Shown: positions 33,339 through 45,970 of the stretch, in pieces | Position numbering within the stretch: the first letter of the stretch is position 1 | Layout: every line of letters begins with the position of its first letter | Source of the DNA: Cutibacterium equinum | GTDB taxonomy: Bacteria > Actinomycetota > Actinomycetes > Propionibacteriales > Propionibacteriaceae | NCBI RefSeq assembly: GCF_028021195.1 | Contig: NZ_CP115668.1 | Coordinates: forward strand, 1,178,001-1,242,000 | DNA length: 64,000 bases | Reading direction: 5' to 3' | Made by a program: the position numbers and the translations under genes | The notes under the pieces: generated by a model | Seen by the model: only the letters and a program-made list of their open reading frames with translations | What the model was told of the DNA's origin: nothing | The model's database searches: none

Positions 33339-34401
33339 TCAGCCCATGTACTGGAGCTCGATGTGCTCGATCCAGGCGTCAATGTTCTTGGCAACGAACT
33401 CCCAGTCGATCTCTTGACGGGTGAACGCATCGGTGGCCTTGACGGCCTCGGCGTCAGCCAAGCTGCTGGCCTTCGTGTTGGTGGGGGCCGTGAAGAATTG
33501 CTTGCTCCACTTGCCCTGGAGTTCGTGGCCACCGAACCAATCGATGAACTTCTTGGCCTGTTCGGCCTTCTTGGAGCCCTTGACGAGGGCAACGTGCTGT
33601 ACAGCGAAGGGAACGCCAATCTTGGGCTTGACCGCCTCAGTCTTGATACCGTACTGCTTCTCGCGCTGCACCTTGCCAGCAAGCCACATCTGACCGGCAT
33701 TAACTGTGCCAGACTTCATGCGGGCGTACAGGTCCTCACCCTTGACGGCAGGCTGGCCGGTCTTGAAGAAGGCTTCGATGTTCTTCCAACCCTCCTGCGA
33801 GACGCCGTCCTTGCCAGCATTGTCGCGATAGCGGGCGAGGATGCCGGAGACCACCATTTGGGTGGTTGCACCACCAAGGCTCGTAGGAACCTCGTACTTG
33901 CCCTTGAACTCCGGCTTCGTCCACAGGTCAGTCCAGTCAGAAGGAGCCTTGTCAGGGGTGGGGTAGGCCTTCGTGTTGTAGACGAGCATGATCGGTTCGC
34001 GCACGATGGGCCAGAACTGGCTTCCGTCACCGAGCTTCGCATCCACATTGGCTGCCCAACTGGGCTTGTACGCATCAAGAACGCCTTCGTTCTTGATCTT
34101 TTGAAAGAACACGTTGTTGAGCCCAAAAACCGCGTCAGCGATGGGGTTGTTTTTCTCCGCTATGAGGCGGTTCTGGATGTCACCGCCGCCCAGGTCGACG
34201 AACTGGAGTTTGAATCCGGCTCCTTCAGCCTCTTTCTTGAGCCAGTCACCACGTCCGTCAGAAACGGAGTTCGAGTAGATCACCAGGGTGTCGCTGCACC
34301 CCCGCGCCAGCTTGCTCAGCCACCGGAGATGAACAGGCACTAAGAAGTGTTACGCCTCCAGCGAGCGCAGTGCCGGCAATCAGGGAACGACGAGTCAACA
34401 T
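33339..34401 (-). CDS. ABC transporter substrate-binding lipoprotein, apparent 1-nt frameshift
   Basis: The mature domain (from about SDTLVIYSNS to EHIELQYMG) is a type 2 periplasmic-binding fold of the FbpA-like/SBP family. No signal peptide lies in its own frame. In the other frame an ATG at 34401 opens a perfect lipoprotein leader: MLTRRSLIAGTALAGG, then VTLLSAC-SSP (twin Arg, lipobox Cys). The two frames meet at a run of five C on the plus strand (34299-34303, five G in the coding strand). With four G they join as EQAGAG-CSDTLVIYS. So the gene is broken, slips, or carries a sequencing error. A GTG inside the leader region could otherwise start an unexported protein, which is unlikely to be useful. 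Confidence 0.8.
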
Positions 34402-34709
34402 GAAATACCCCTAAAGAAAGACAATATATCCCTAGTAGACCCATGCTTAGTAGGGCCTAAAGCACCTTGATTGTGACATCCAACCTTGACAGATCGCCCG
34501 CTGAAAGCTGAACAGACCATGAACAGCTATCGACCACATGCCACGCTGCTGGCTTAACGCTCATTGCGCTCCGAAATAGTCAGCTTTTTCCCATGCCCGC
34601 AAGACTGCGGGAGAGCAAGACTGCAGGAGAGTCAGCCGGCTCTCGTACGATTGTCCGATAAGAGACATTATGTCAATATTTGGGACGTGACCACATCGAC
34701 TCCCATGCC
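34402..34709. other. 308-bp intergenic region upstream of the ABC operon
   Basis: No gene is seen. It holds the ABC operon promoter: reading on the reverse strand, a TATATT -10-like hexamer lies near 34423-34428, with AGGGG as ribosome site before ATG 34401. An imperfect inverted repeat (34430-34455) sits just upstream of the -10. The rest toward the ArfB stop shows no supported feature. Confidence 0.5.
34430..34455. promoter_or_regulatory. Imperfect inverted repeat near the ABC operon promoter
   Basis: ccctagtag and cttagtaggg flank a seven-base spacer with one internal mismatch and end slippage. It lies between the presumed -35 and -10 of the lipoprotein promoter. A further cctaaag echo follows at 34456-34462. 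It is a candidate operator; the regulator type cannot be told from this alone. Confidence 0.3.
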
Positions 34710-35138
34710 CTACCACGTCGGGCGCTGGCGATTCTTCTTGAGCTCACCGCGGCGCTTCTTTGCGTCCAGACGGCGACGCTGGGATGCGCGAGTGCGTTGA
34801 GTGGCACGGCGCCTGTGTGGCTGAATGCACGCTGCCTGCAACGTTTCGACGAGACGAACGCGAGCCAACCTACGATTCGCAAGCTGAGACCGCTGATCAT
34901 GAACCGCGACCGTCAGCACCCCGTCGACGAGTCGATTCTTGAGTGCCGACAGGATGATCGGGCGCAGATGGTCTGGGATGGCACCTGAACGCTTGACATC
35001 AAACATCAATTCCACCCGGGAATCAGCCGTATTGACGCCCTGCCCGCCAGGGCCGGGGCTGTGTGAGAATCTTTCCCGAAAATCCGCCTCAGTGATGACG
35101 AAGCCAGGCACAATCTCCATGCTGCCCGTCCTCGTCAT
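34710..35138 (-). CDS. arfB: Peptidyl-tRNA hydrolase ArfB (YaeJ), ribosome rescue
   Basis: ArfB enters stalled ribosomes lacking a stop codon and releases the peptide. This 142-residue protein has the release-factor catalytic GGQ within [18 protein letters not shown], no codon-recognition domain, and a very basic C-terminal tail (RRRLDAKKRRGELKKNR) that fits the mRNA entry channel. ATG 35138 has GGGGGAG just upstream but very close; ATG 35120 (MEIVPGF) with GAGG 9 nt before it is equally likely. Confidence 0.9.
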   Translation of the reverse strand: MTRTGSMEIVPGFVITEADFRERFSHSPGPGGQGVNTADSRVELMFDVKRSGAIPDHLRPIILSALKNRLVDGVLTVAVHDQRSQLANRRLARVRLVETLQAACIQPHRRRATQRTRASQRRRLDAKKRRGELKKNRQRPTW

Positions 35139-35270
35139 CTCTCCCCCGCTCTCATGAATGATGTTCAATATGAAAGATGCCACGAGTCTGCGACCCCACA
35201 CGAGCAAGTACTGTCGAATGGGGTCAAAAACTTCGTGGCACCTTTGCGGTAGGACCTCATCGGCCCCGCG

Positions 35271-35819
35271 TCATGCCTGAACGACGTCCTTCTTGGTGCG
35301 CAGTACTCCCCAACCCAGGATCGCCAACACGACACCCAAAACGATGCAGGCCACGCCCGCCCAGATTGCGATGGTACCGATGAGCCACCAGCCGTAGGCG
35401 TTGAGAAGCATGCCGCGTAGGCTGTCGCCCTGGAAGAGCGTCGCGCGGATGCTTTCCAGCTTCTTGCACTCATCAGTGTTCTTGGTTGCCTCATCGGCGG
35501 AGCACTTCATGTAGTCCCCCGAGACCTCCTGATATGTCCTGCCATTCGAGGCGGCCTTCATGTGCTCGTAGATGAAGTGATTCGCGAAAGCCTCTGCCTG
35601 CGGCCCAGTCGTCATCTGCTGACCCGCGTACTTGTCCAGCGCGTCCTTCATCTCGGGCGATGTCAGCGCCTTTCCCGACGGCATGGTGATTTTCTCTTGA
35701 GACAACTGATCAGTGACATAACCATGATCGAAGTTCCCGCCAATGGTTGCACCGATGCCAATGATGACGAGGACGACAGCGAAAACCTTGCACAAGGTGC
35801 TATGGACAATGCGAGTCAT
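35271..35819 (-). CDS. Small actinobacterial membrane protein, two-helix type
   Basis: This is a 182-residue protein. An N-terminal membrane helix (LCKVFAVVLVIIGIGATIGG) precedes an extracytoplasmic domain with DQLSQEKITMPSGKALTSPEM and two Cys (KCSADEATKNTDECKK). The C-terminus has two closely placed helices (LLNAYGWWLIGTIAIWAG and IVLGVVLAILGWGVL). Similar proteins are widespread in actinobacteria without a known role. ATG 35819 is preceded by AGGGAGAG. It has no operon partner. Confidence 0.75.
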   Translation of the reverse strand: MTRIVHSTLCKVFAVVLVIIGIGATIGGNFDHGYVTDQLSQEKITMPSGKALTSPEMKDALDKYAGQQMTTGPQAEAFANHFIYEHMKAASNGRTYQEVSGDYMKCSADEATKNTDECKKLESIRATLFQGDSLRGMLLNAYGWWLIGTIAIWAGVACIVLGVVLAILGWGVLRTKKDVVQA

Positions 35820-36010
35820 GACTCTCCCTCTTAAAATGACTCCGCCTGCCGGGCGAAATACAACGTAGAGTGGCCGCACGCACGGGGGATGCCGCGAGCG
35901 CCAACCTCAACCGGGTCATTCGTACTCTACACTGCGTCGGCCAGGTCAACACCCCAAAAATGCGACGTCGATCACAACGGGACAGGCCCACGACTAGGGC
36001 TCTCACAGCG

Positions 36011-37213
36011 TCACTGCAAGGCAACACTGTGTGCACAACGTCTCATACGATGGCGCCGGTCAACCCACATCAGAGCGATCGTCACGACGAGGGTCACGGC
36101 ACCCACGTAGTACGGGCCTCCGATCCCCCACACAGAACGCAGGATCCCGGCCAGTGTTGGCGCACACGCGCCGCCAAGGAATCGGATACCTGAATATGCC
36201 GAGGACGCGACCTCACGTTGAATGTCACTGGCCGACATCACGATCTCAGTCATGGCCGTGTTGATGATCCCGATGAACAAGCCGCCAATAATGACCCCGA
36301 TCACCTGCGGAATGGGGGAAATCCAGGTGGCGAGGATGATTTCGTCAATAGTGAACAGGACGAGGGTGGCCGTCACTGTTCGACGAATACCGACATGCTC
36401 ACAGCAGCGAGGCCCGAGCCACACTGATCCGAGGGCCACCATGAGGCCCCAACCGAAGAACACCAGACCGAGGTCCAACGGGGTGAATTGACGACCTGCT
36501 CGAACTGACGCCTCAGCGACTGGGAATGGTGCGTAGGCCAGCAGGGTGAAGTATCCGTAGTTGTAGAACAGCGCCGCCGCCATGAGGATTGACAGCCGAG
36601 AATCGACAACAGCCTTGAATGGTTCGGCAGCCGACCTACGGCGCGAGGTGTCGATTGGGGTGGCAGGGACGAAGAATGCGATGGCGATGAGACCGATCGC
36701 CATGAGAACGGCCGTGGCCAGGAAGGGGCCCCGCCACGACAACGATCCCACAGCGCCACCGACGAGCGGGCCCAGGGCCATTCCGGCTCCAAGGGCCCCT
36801 TCGTACAGCATGATGGCGCGACGGGGATCAGCAGAGGCTCCCAGCACCGTCGCCAAGGCGGTCGAGACGAACAGAGCGTTGCCCACTCCCCAGCCGCCTC
36901 GAAACCCGATGATGAGGTTGACATGGCCAGACAGGGCGCAGGCCGTTGCGAAGGTGACGATGATGGCCAAACCAATGAGAAGGGTTTTCTTGCGGCCGAT
37001 TCGGGTGGCGACCCATGACGCGAAAAACATCAGCGCTGCGGACACGAAGAGATAGGTGCTGAACAACAGCTCGGTCTGCCCAGGGCTGGCGTTCAGGGCC
37101 GACGAAATCTCGGGAAGAATGGGGTCAACAACCCCAACTCCCATGTAGGAGAAGGCCACCGCGATGGTGACGGCCCATACCGCGGGTCTGATGGGTTCTT
37201 TGCTCGTCGTCAC
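36011..37213 (-). CDS. MFS transporter
   Basis: A 400-residue protein with 12 predicted helices, of the drug:H+ antiporter type. It has the motif A-like GRKKTLLIG loop between helices 2 and 3, a motif C-like ALGPLVGGAVGS region in helix 5, and the N-terminal VGVVDPILPEISSAL. It overlaps the stop of the upstream MarR gene by 4 nt, so it is probably the efflux pump that this regulator controls. The substrate is unknown. It is probably an exporter, by family and context. Confidence 0.88.
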   Translation of the reverse strand: MTTSKEPIRPAVWAVTIAVAFSYMGVGVVDPILPEISSALNASPGQTELLFSTYLFVSAALMFFASWVATRIGRKKTLLIGLAIIVTFATACALSGHVNLIIGFRGGWGVGNALFVSTALATVLGASADPRRAIMLYEGALGAGMALGPLVGGAVGSLSWRGPFLATAVLMAIGLIAIAFFVPATPIDTSRRRSAAEPFKAVVDSRLSILMAAALFYNYGYFTLLAYAPFPVAEASVRAGRQFTPLDLGLVFFGWGLMVALGSVWLGPRCCEHVGIRRTVTATLVLFTIDEIILATWISPIPQVIGVIIGGLFIGIINTAMTEIVMSASDIQREVASSAYSGIRFLGGACAPTLAGILRSVWGIGGPYYVGAVTLVVTIALMWVDRRHRMRRCAHSVALQ

Positions 37214-37692
37214 TTGGTGGTCCTCGTCTCGTCGTCAGACAACGCTTCGACTGCCCTGCGCAAGGCAGGAAGGGCCTGGATCAGGACGGCACGATCCTCG
37301 TCGGTCAGTTTCCTCAGGGCGGGTACGACCGACTCCCCCGCCATCACCTCGCACCGGCGGCAGTAGGCGCACCCTTCATCGGTGATCTCGATCAATCTGC
37401 TGCGGGCGTCGTTGGAGTCACGCCGTCGCCTCACCAGACCGTCACGCTCAAGTCTCTCGACGATGTCCGTCGTGGTGGTCGGTCGGGTCCCCTCCACCCG
37501 GCTGAGGGTCCCGGTGCTGATGGTTCCCATGACTTCGAGGGTGTGCAGGACCCGCCACGTCACCGAGGACGGTGGGATGCCGGCACGTCGTTTGGCAAGG
37601 CGTTGCACTCGTCCGCAGGTGAGCACCAGGTCGGTTGCGAATTCTGCCTCGAGGTGGTCGCAGGGTTTGGGCAATGGGTCTCCAGAGGTCAC
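37210..37692 (-). CDS. MarR family regulator (first of two paralogues)
   Basis: The 160-residue winged-helix regulator has SVTWRVLHTLEVMG, STGTLSRVEGTRPTTTTDIVERL (recognition) and GLVRRRRDSNDARSRLIEITDEG (wing), a MarR hallmark. It ends in a helical dimer region with CRRCE. It is translationally coupled to the MFS gene. GTG 37692 is chosen because the paralogue begins at a similar place; GTG 37728 would add 12 residues. Two palindromes overlap or precede the start (37687-37698 and 37707-37719), fitting autorepression. Confidence 0.85.
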   Translation of the reverse strand: MTSGDPLPKPCDHLEAEFATDLVLTCGRVQRLAKRRAGIPPSSVTWRVLHTLEVMGTISTGTLSRVEGTRPTTTTDIVERLERDGLVRRRRDSNDARSRLIEITDEGCAYCRRCEVMAGESVVPALRKLTDEDRAVLIQALPALRRAVEALSDDETRTTK

Positions 37693-37719
37693 GTGACCCA
37701 GAGTAGTCCGGTTTCCGGA
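37687..37719. promoter_or_regulatory. Palindromes at the MarR-MFS promoter
   Basis: ggtcacgtgacc (37687-37698) is a perfect 12-bp palindrome spanning the presumed start codon. tccggtttccgga (37707-37719) is a perfect 5+3+5 repeat 15 nt further upstream. Either could be the MarR site controlling the MarR-MFS unit. Confidence 0.4.
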
Positions 37720-37848
37720 ATAAATCACTGTGGGAGTCAGCGACGCCCATGTGCCCGTACCCTGTGACGCGGCACCCCACGGATGAGGACGTCAACTCGC
37801 AACCACCCTTCACGATGACGTGATGTGGCGTGGTGGTCTCATCACCGG

Positions 37849-38388
37849 TCAGGGATCGCCCTGCGCCTCATTCGCCAGCGCCTTGACGAAATTGTCCACA
37901 CACGTCGAGGTCTGGCCATCGACTGAGGCGGCCTCCGCGTTAATGGGTGTGTACCTGAGCACGGTGACCAGATGGGACAGGGTCGGGAGTGCGGCCAACA
38001 GGATGCGCCGCTCCTCGATGGACATCTCGTTGAGGGTGTCAGCCAACCCCTCCCCCACCTTCCTCTCGGATTCGCGGCAGTAGCGACGTCCCTCGTCCGT
38101 GATGGCGATGAGCTTCGTTCGAGCGTCTCCGGGCTTGGGAGTTCGCGTGACATACCCCTTGTCGACGAGACGATTGATGAGGTCTGTCGTGGTGGCAGGC
38201 TTGGTCCCCTCGATTCGGGTGAGAACCCCCATCGGCAAGGGCCCCTCGGTTTCGATGGTGTGCAGCACCCGCCACGTCACCGATGCCCCTGGCACACCAG
38301 CCATCCTCTTGGCATGACGTTGCACCCGACCACACACCATCGCCAGTTCAGCGGCTTGGTCGACACTGAAGAAATGACCCCGATCCAT
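37849..38388 (-). CDS. MarR family regulator (second paralogue)
   Basis: This 179-residue protein closely resembles the neighbour at 37210: both contain CGRVQR-AKR, SVTWRVLHT, EGT-P-TTTD, DAR--LI-ITDEG and YCR. The pair is a tandem duplication. A C-terminal extension (residues about 145-179) is specific to this copy. The start is ATG 38388. A TATGCT -10-like hexamer ends only about 8 nt before it and no ribosome site is seen, so it may be leaderless. It is divergent from the cobalamin adenosyltransferase gene 82 nt away. Confidence 0.83.
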   Translation of the reverse strand: MDRGHFFSVDQAAELAMVCGRVQRHAKRMAGVPGASVTWRVLHTIETEGPLPMGVLTRIEGTKPATTTDLINRLVDKGYVTRTPKPGDARTKLIAITDEGRRYCRESERKVGEGLADTLNEMSIEERRILLAALPTLSHLVTVLRYTPINAEAASVDGQTSTCVDNFVKALANEAQGDP

Positions 38389-38470
38389 TGTGTAAGCATA
38401 ACCTAACCTTGTGGACAACCGTCCACCGGGATCGTCGTCCGCGCAACAGGCATGCCCGTAGGCTGGGATC

Positions 38471-39121
38471 ATGGTCATTCTCTCCAAGATTTACACCCGT
38501 ACTGGCGACCACGGGGCGACCCGTCTGGTTGACAACTCGGTAGCACCCAAGTCAGATCTGCGAGTCGAGGCGTACGGTCTGGTTGATCAGGCCAATGCCA
38601 GCATCGGTCTGGCCCTGGCCCTGGACTCCACGACCCCTGTCCTCACCGACGAGGTGCGAGAAGCCCTGGGCATCATTCAGAACGAGCTGTTCGACGTCGG
38701 CGCTGACCTGGCCAATCCCCTGGTCGCACACCCGAAATGGGAACCGCTGCGCATCGTTCAGGACAGTGTCGATCGCCTTGAGCGTTGGTGCGACGAGTTC
38801 GGCGACGATCTTCCGACTCTGAAGTCATTCATCCTTCCGGGCGGAAACCCTGTCGGTGCGCAGTTGCACGTGTGCCGCACCGTCATTCGTACTGCGGAGC
38901 GAGCGGCATGGCGAGCTGCTGAGGCCTATGGAACCGAGGTGTCGGATGATCCCGAGACGAGTCCGGGCGGTGTGAACGAATTGGCGATCACCTACCTCAA
39001 CCGCTTGTCCGATCTGCTGTTCATCGTGTCGCGAGCGGCGAACAAGGCTGGCGAGGACTCCTCCGACGAGGTGCTGTGGCTTCCCGGTGGAGAGCGCAAC
39101 CCGGCAGCCCAGGACCGGTGA
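38471..39121 (+). CDS. PduO-type cob(I)alamin adenosyltransferase
   Basis: The enzyme makes adenosylcobalamin from cob(I)alamin and ATP. The 216-residue four-helix-bundle protein has the ATP-binding start KIYTRTGDHGATRL (about 6-19), DLRVEAYGLVDQANASIGLA, LFDVGADLANP, the FILPGGNPVGAQLHVCRTVIRTAERAA segment and the terminal YLNRLSDLLFIVSRAAN. Adenosylcobalamin serves methylmalonyl-CoA mutase, central to propionate formation in this group. No cobalamin riboswitch is seen in the short leader. Confidence 0.95.
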   Translation: MVILSKIYTRTGDHGATRLVDNSVAPKSDLRVEAYGLVDQANASIGLALALDSTTPVLTDEVREALGIIQNELFDVGADLANPLVAHPKWEPLRIVQDSVDRLERWCDEFGDDLPTLKSFILPGGNPVGAQLHVCRTVIRTAERAAWRAAEAYGTEVSDDPETSPGGVNELAITYLNRLSDLLFIVSRAANKAGEDSSDEVLWLPGGERNPAAQDR

Positions 39122-39634
39122 TCACACGAGGTGACCCACGGTGGCGTATTCGACTCCACCGGGGGGAGCCGCCTCGAGCCACGACATGAGGCCTGTCACC
39201 ACGCCAGGATCAACGATGATCTGGCATACCGAGGCCCTGCCCCGCCTCCCCGTTTCAAGGGTGACGATCTCGTAGGCGTCGGAGGCAAGTGCCAACGAGT
39301 CATCCACGCTGGGTGGGCGATGCTCGACCATGACGAGTCCGCCGCGCCTCAAGACGATGGTGGGGACATGGCGGGGATCGATCGATCGGTACCATTCGAA
39401 GGCCCCGTCGACGTAGCGGGCAGTGCCGATCATCCATCCACCGGCTTTGGACCCACCCATGACCCGCAAACCGCACAAAAAAGCACCGCGTCTACGCATG
39501 AGAACGCGGTGCCTGACAAGGAGCCACATCATGTACACGACGGCGCAACACACGATGAAGCCGACGATGGCAGCATCCATCGCCAAGGTCGACAACATCG
39601 GCGTCAGACCGATGAAGGCGATGGAAGCGTTCAT
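39122..39634 (-). CDS. DUF2550 family membrane protein
   Basis: This is a 170-residue protein with one N-terminal membrane helix (MDAAIVGFIVCCAVVYMMWL) and a cytosolic PH-like domain (AFLCGLRVMGGSKAGGWMIGTARY, EWYRSIDPRHVP). In many actinobacteria DUF2550 directly follows atpC, as here, where it starts 122 nt after the atpC stop, beyond a hairpin. The function is unknown. No good ribosome site is visible before ATG 39634. Confidence 0.85.
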   Translation of the reverse strand: MNASIAFIGLTPMLSTLAMDAAIVGFIVCCAVVYMMWLLVRHRVLMRRRGAFLCGLRVMGGSKAGGWMIGTARYVDGAFEWYRSIDPRHVPTIVLRRGGLVMVEHRPPSVDDSLALASDAYEIVTLETGRRGRASVCQIIVDPGVVTGLMSWLEAAPPGGVEYATVGHLV

Positions 39635-39706
39635 ATTCCGACGCTAGTCGTCACACCATTGATCGTCCACGAAGGCTACCCTAAGCTCTGACCTCGACGA
39701 GGAGAC

Positions 39707-39755
39707 GACAAGGGGCCGCCGCGAGGAGTTCGCGACAGCCCCTATCCCCCTTGTC
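39707..39755 (-). terminator. Hairpin following atpC
   Basis: gacaagggg (39707-39715) pairs with ccccttgtc (39747-39755) to form a 9-bp outer stem, with an inner cgcga/tcgcg hairpin (39720-39734). It abuts the atpC stop codon. It probably ends or reduces transcription from the ATP synthase operon into DUF2550. Confidence 0.65.
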
Positions 39756-40196
39756 TCAGGCCTCTTTCTTCCCGACGACGCGGGCAGCAGCAAGCTGGGC
39801 CTGGGCCAGGTGAAGGCGGTGAGTCAGGTCCTGGATGACAAAGAAGTCGTCATCGGTACGCTCACTCGAGTTGATCTCCTTCCTCAGTTCCTCGAGGTCA
39901 CGGTGCGCCTGATCGACCGAGATCTCCTCCGATCTTGTGGCGTACTGGGTGATGATCGACACGTGGCCGTCCTCATCCAAGGACACAAAACCGCCGTCAC
40001 AGGCGATGACCTCACGGACACCATCGGAAGTGATGATCTGGGCCGCGCAAGGTGCAAGGGCTGCAAGGAAGGCCTCGTGCCCGGGGAGCAGACCAATATC
40101 ACCCTCGGTGGTCCGAACGATGATGTTGATCGCCTCCCCCTTCCAGACCTCGCCGTCGGCGCAGACGACCTTGACGCGAAGTGGCGGGTGGTCCAT
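39756..40196 (-). CDS. atpC: F1Fo ATP synthase epsilon subunit
   Basis: Subunit of the central rotor stalk and a brake on ATP hydrolysis. The 146-residue protein has the beta-sandwich opening (PLRVKVVCADGEVWKGEA), TTEGDIGLLPGHEAFLAAL, DGGFVSLDEDGHVSI, and a C-terminal helical domain (HRDLEELRKEI). It lies 5 nt after atpD. A stem-loop directly follows the stop. Confidence 0.96.
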   Translation of the reverse strand: MDHPPLRVKVVCADGEVWKGEAINIIVRTTEGDIGLLPGHEAFLAALAPCAAQIITSDGVREVIACDGGFVSLDEDGHVSIITQYATRSEEISVDQAHRDLEELRKEINSSERTDDDFFVIQDLTHRLHLAQAQLAAARVVGKKEA

Positions 40197-40201
40197 GGGA
40201 C

Positions 40202-42612
<2,411 letters not shown>

Positions 42613-42615
42613 GGC

Positions 42616-44253
<1,638 letters not shown>

Positions 44254-44306
44254 TGCGTCTCCTTGTAAGCTCCTCCACCCCGCACCCGGGATGGAGGTCA
44301 CGTGTA

Positions 44307-45098
44307 TCAGCCCAGTTCTTGTCGGGCTTGGTCCAGACGATGGGCCACCGTCGAATCGATGACCTCGTCACCGAGGTTGATGAGCGCACCACCGAGCACC
44401 GCCGGGTCGACGATCTCGGACAACTCGATCGGGCTGCCGGTGATCCGTTCCAGTTGCTTGACCATCTCAGCACGCTGGGCATCAGTCAGCGCCCTGGCGG
44501 TCGTCACGATGGCACGCTTACGCTCAGCCAATTCGGAAGCGATCCCCAGATAGCCGTCGACGACATGCTCGAAGCTGGCCTCCGACGACACCACCGCGCG
44601 CCGAGCGAGGAGGAGGGTGTCCTCACCGACCCGGTCACCAACCAGCGTCGTCAGCAACTCCTGGCGATCCTGCCCCGAACGGTTCGGATCAGCGATGGCC
44701 ATCTGAAGTGAAGCCTGTCCGCGTACCAGCCGGTTGATGCCGAACAACTCATCAGCAACCGTCTCCAGACGGTCTGCCTGTTGAGCTCGGCGCAACACGG
44801 CACGAACACCCTGACGCTCCAGTGCGCGCGTCAACGCCACCGGCGAGCGCCACGTGCACGTGGTGGTCGCGTCCAGAAGTTCCTTGCAGTCGGCGGATAC
44901 CTTCGACCCGAAGACCGCGTCCACGAGCCTCTGACGAGCCTTGGCCTCAGAGCTTGTGTCCGAGAGGGAACGTCGCAGGCCCCGTTCGCGAGCCAGGATG
45001 TCGACAACCGCGAAGATCTCGCTGGCGAACTCAACGGTCGCATCGAGTCGATCTCCAGCGTCATCCAGTTGTCGTGACGCGCTCACCACTGTTGTCAT
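44307..45098 (-). CDS. atpH: F1Fo ATP synthase delta subunit
   Basis: The peripheral-stalk cap on F1. The 263-residue protein is longer than the usual 180, having an N-terminal extension, as in some actinobacteria. The C-terminal half has [19 protein letters not shown] and [21 protein letters not shown], the OSCP signature. The start overlaps the atpF stop by 4 nt. No fusion with the b subunit is seen, unlike in mycobacteria. Confidence 0.95.
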   Translation of the reverse strand: MTTVVSASRQLDDAGDRLDATVEFASEIFAVVDILARERGLRRSLSDTSSEAKARQRLVDAVFGSKVSADCKELLDATTTCTWRSPVALTRALERQGVRAVLRRAQQADRLETVADELFGINRLVRGQASLQMAIADPNRSGQDRQELLTTLVGDRVGEDTLLLARRAVVSSEASFEHVVDGYLGIASELAERKRAIVTTARALTDAQRAEMVKQLERITGSPIELSEIVDPAVLGGALINLGDEVIDSTVAHRLDQARQELG

Positions 45099-45649
45099 GC
45101 CCGATTCACCGTCCGTGAGTCAGAAGCCGAGGGCTCCTCGGCCAGCGAGGAGAGGAAGCGGTCGACGGTCGCCTGGACGCGCTGATCGTCCTGCAGGGAC
45201 TCCCCCACGATCTGACTGGCAAGAGTCGTGGCCAGACCACCAATCTCAGCACGCAGTTCTCGCACTGCCTGATCGCGCTGTGCCTCAATTTGGGCATTGG
45301 CGTGTTCGGTGATGCGAGTGGCCTCAGCCTGTGCCTTGGCACGCATCTCTTCGACGATCTGCGCACCCTGACTCTTGGCCTCCTCACGAATCTGAGCAGC
45401 CTCGTCGCGGGCATTGGCCAACTGGGCCTGGTACTTCTCCAGAGCAGCCTTGGCCTCGGCCTGAGCTTTCTCGGCTCTCTCGATCCCACCTTGAATCGTC
45501 TCTGCGCGCTCCTCGTAGAGCTTCTCAAACCGAGGAACAACCGCCTTGGAGATGAGCCAGGTGAGAAGCAGCAGGAGGACGATGCCGACGATGATCTCGA
45601 TGGGATGGTGTGGGACGAGGGGCCCCAAATCCATTTCGAGAATACTCAT
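45095..45649 (-). CDS. atpF: F1Fo ATP synthase b subunit
   Basis: Peripheral stalk. The 184-residue protein has one N-terminal membrane helix (IEIIVGIVLLLLLTWLISKAV) and a long charged helix (ERAEKAQAEAKAALEKYQAQ and on). It lies 10 nt after atpE and overlaps atpH by 4 nt. The cytosolic helix begins with VVPRFEKLYEERAETIQGG, the conserved family segment. Confidence 0.95.
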   Translation of the reverse strand: MSILEMDLGPLVPHHPIEIIVGIVLLLLLTWLISKAVVPRFEKLYEERAETIQGGIERAEKAQAEAKAALEKYQAQLANARDEAAQIREEAKSQGAQIVEEMRAKAQAEATRITEHANAQIEAQRDQAVRELRAEIGGLATTLASQIVGESLQDDQRVQATVDRFLSSLAEEPSASDSRTVNRA

Positions 45650-45659
45650 GCCCTCGAAC

Positions 45660-45881
45660 TCACTTAGCGATGAATGCGAGCACGAAGCCGAACAGGGCCA
45701 GAGCCTCGACCACGGCGAAACCGATGAATGCCAGCGACCTCAAGGTCGAGTGAGCCTCGGGCTGGCGAGCGGTGCCATTGATGGCGGACGCAAAGATCCA
45801 CGCCACGCCGAGAGCCGGGCCGAGGGTGGCCAGGCCGTAGCCGAGGGTGTTGAGCGAACCACCGATAAGCATGGGAACCAT
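45660..45881 (-). CDS. atpE: F1Fo ATP synthase c subunit
   Basis: The rotor-ring proteolipid of 73 residues has two membrane helices around the polar loop GTARQPEA. The ion-binding Glu is in FAVVEALALFGF. The residues around it lack the Gln/Ser set of Na+ rings, so proton coupling is expected. GGAAGGA lies 8 nt before the start. A short GC hairpin lies in the gap to atpB. Confidence 0.96.
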   Translation of the reverse strand: MVPMLIGGSLNTLGYGLATLGPALGVAWIFASAINGTARQPEAHSTLRSLAFIGFAVVEALALFGFVLAFIAK

Positions 45882-45901
45882 GATGTGTCCTTCCGGATTG
45901 A

Positions 45902-45915
45902 GCCCCTTGTGGGGC
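45902..45915 (-). other. Small hairpin in the atpB-atpE gap
   Basis: gcccc / ggggc form a 5-bp stem around ttgt, some 20 nt upstream of the atpE start in the transcript. Such structures between atpB and atpE are sometimes linked to the high expression of subunit c. The stem is short, so the effect is uncertain. Confidence 0.3.
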
Positions 45916-45970
45916 GTTGTCTTCGTCGCCGGTCGGTTTGACGACGAGGTCTAGGGGGTGGGTTGTGTTG

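Noticed and set aside
38389-38470. Cobalamin riboswitch before the adenosyltransferase
   Set aside because: The gap is only 82 nt and lacks the B12-box; too short for the aptamer.
45660-45881. Sodium-type c ring
   Set aside because: The residues around the Glu (VVEAL) lack the Gln/Ser pattern of Na+-binding c subunits.
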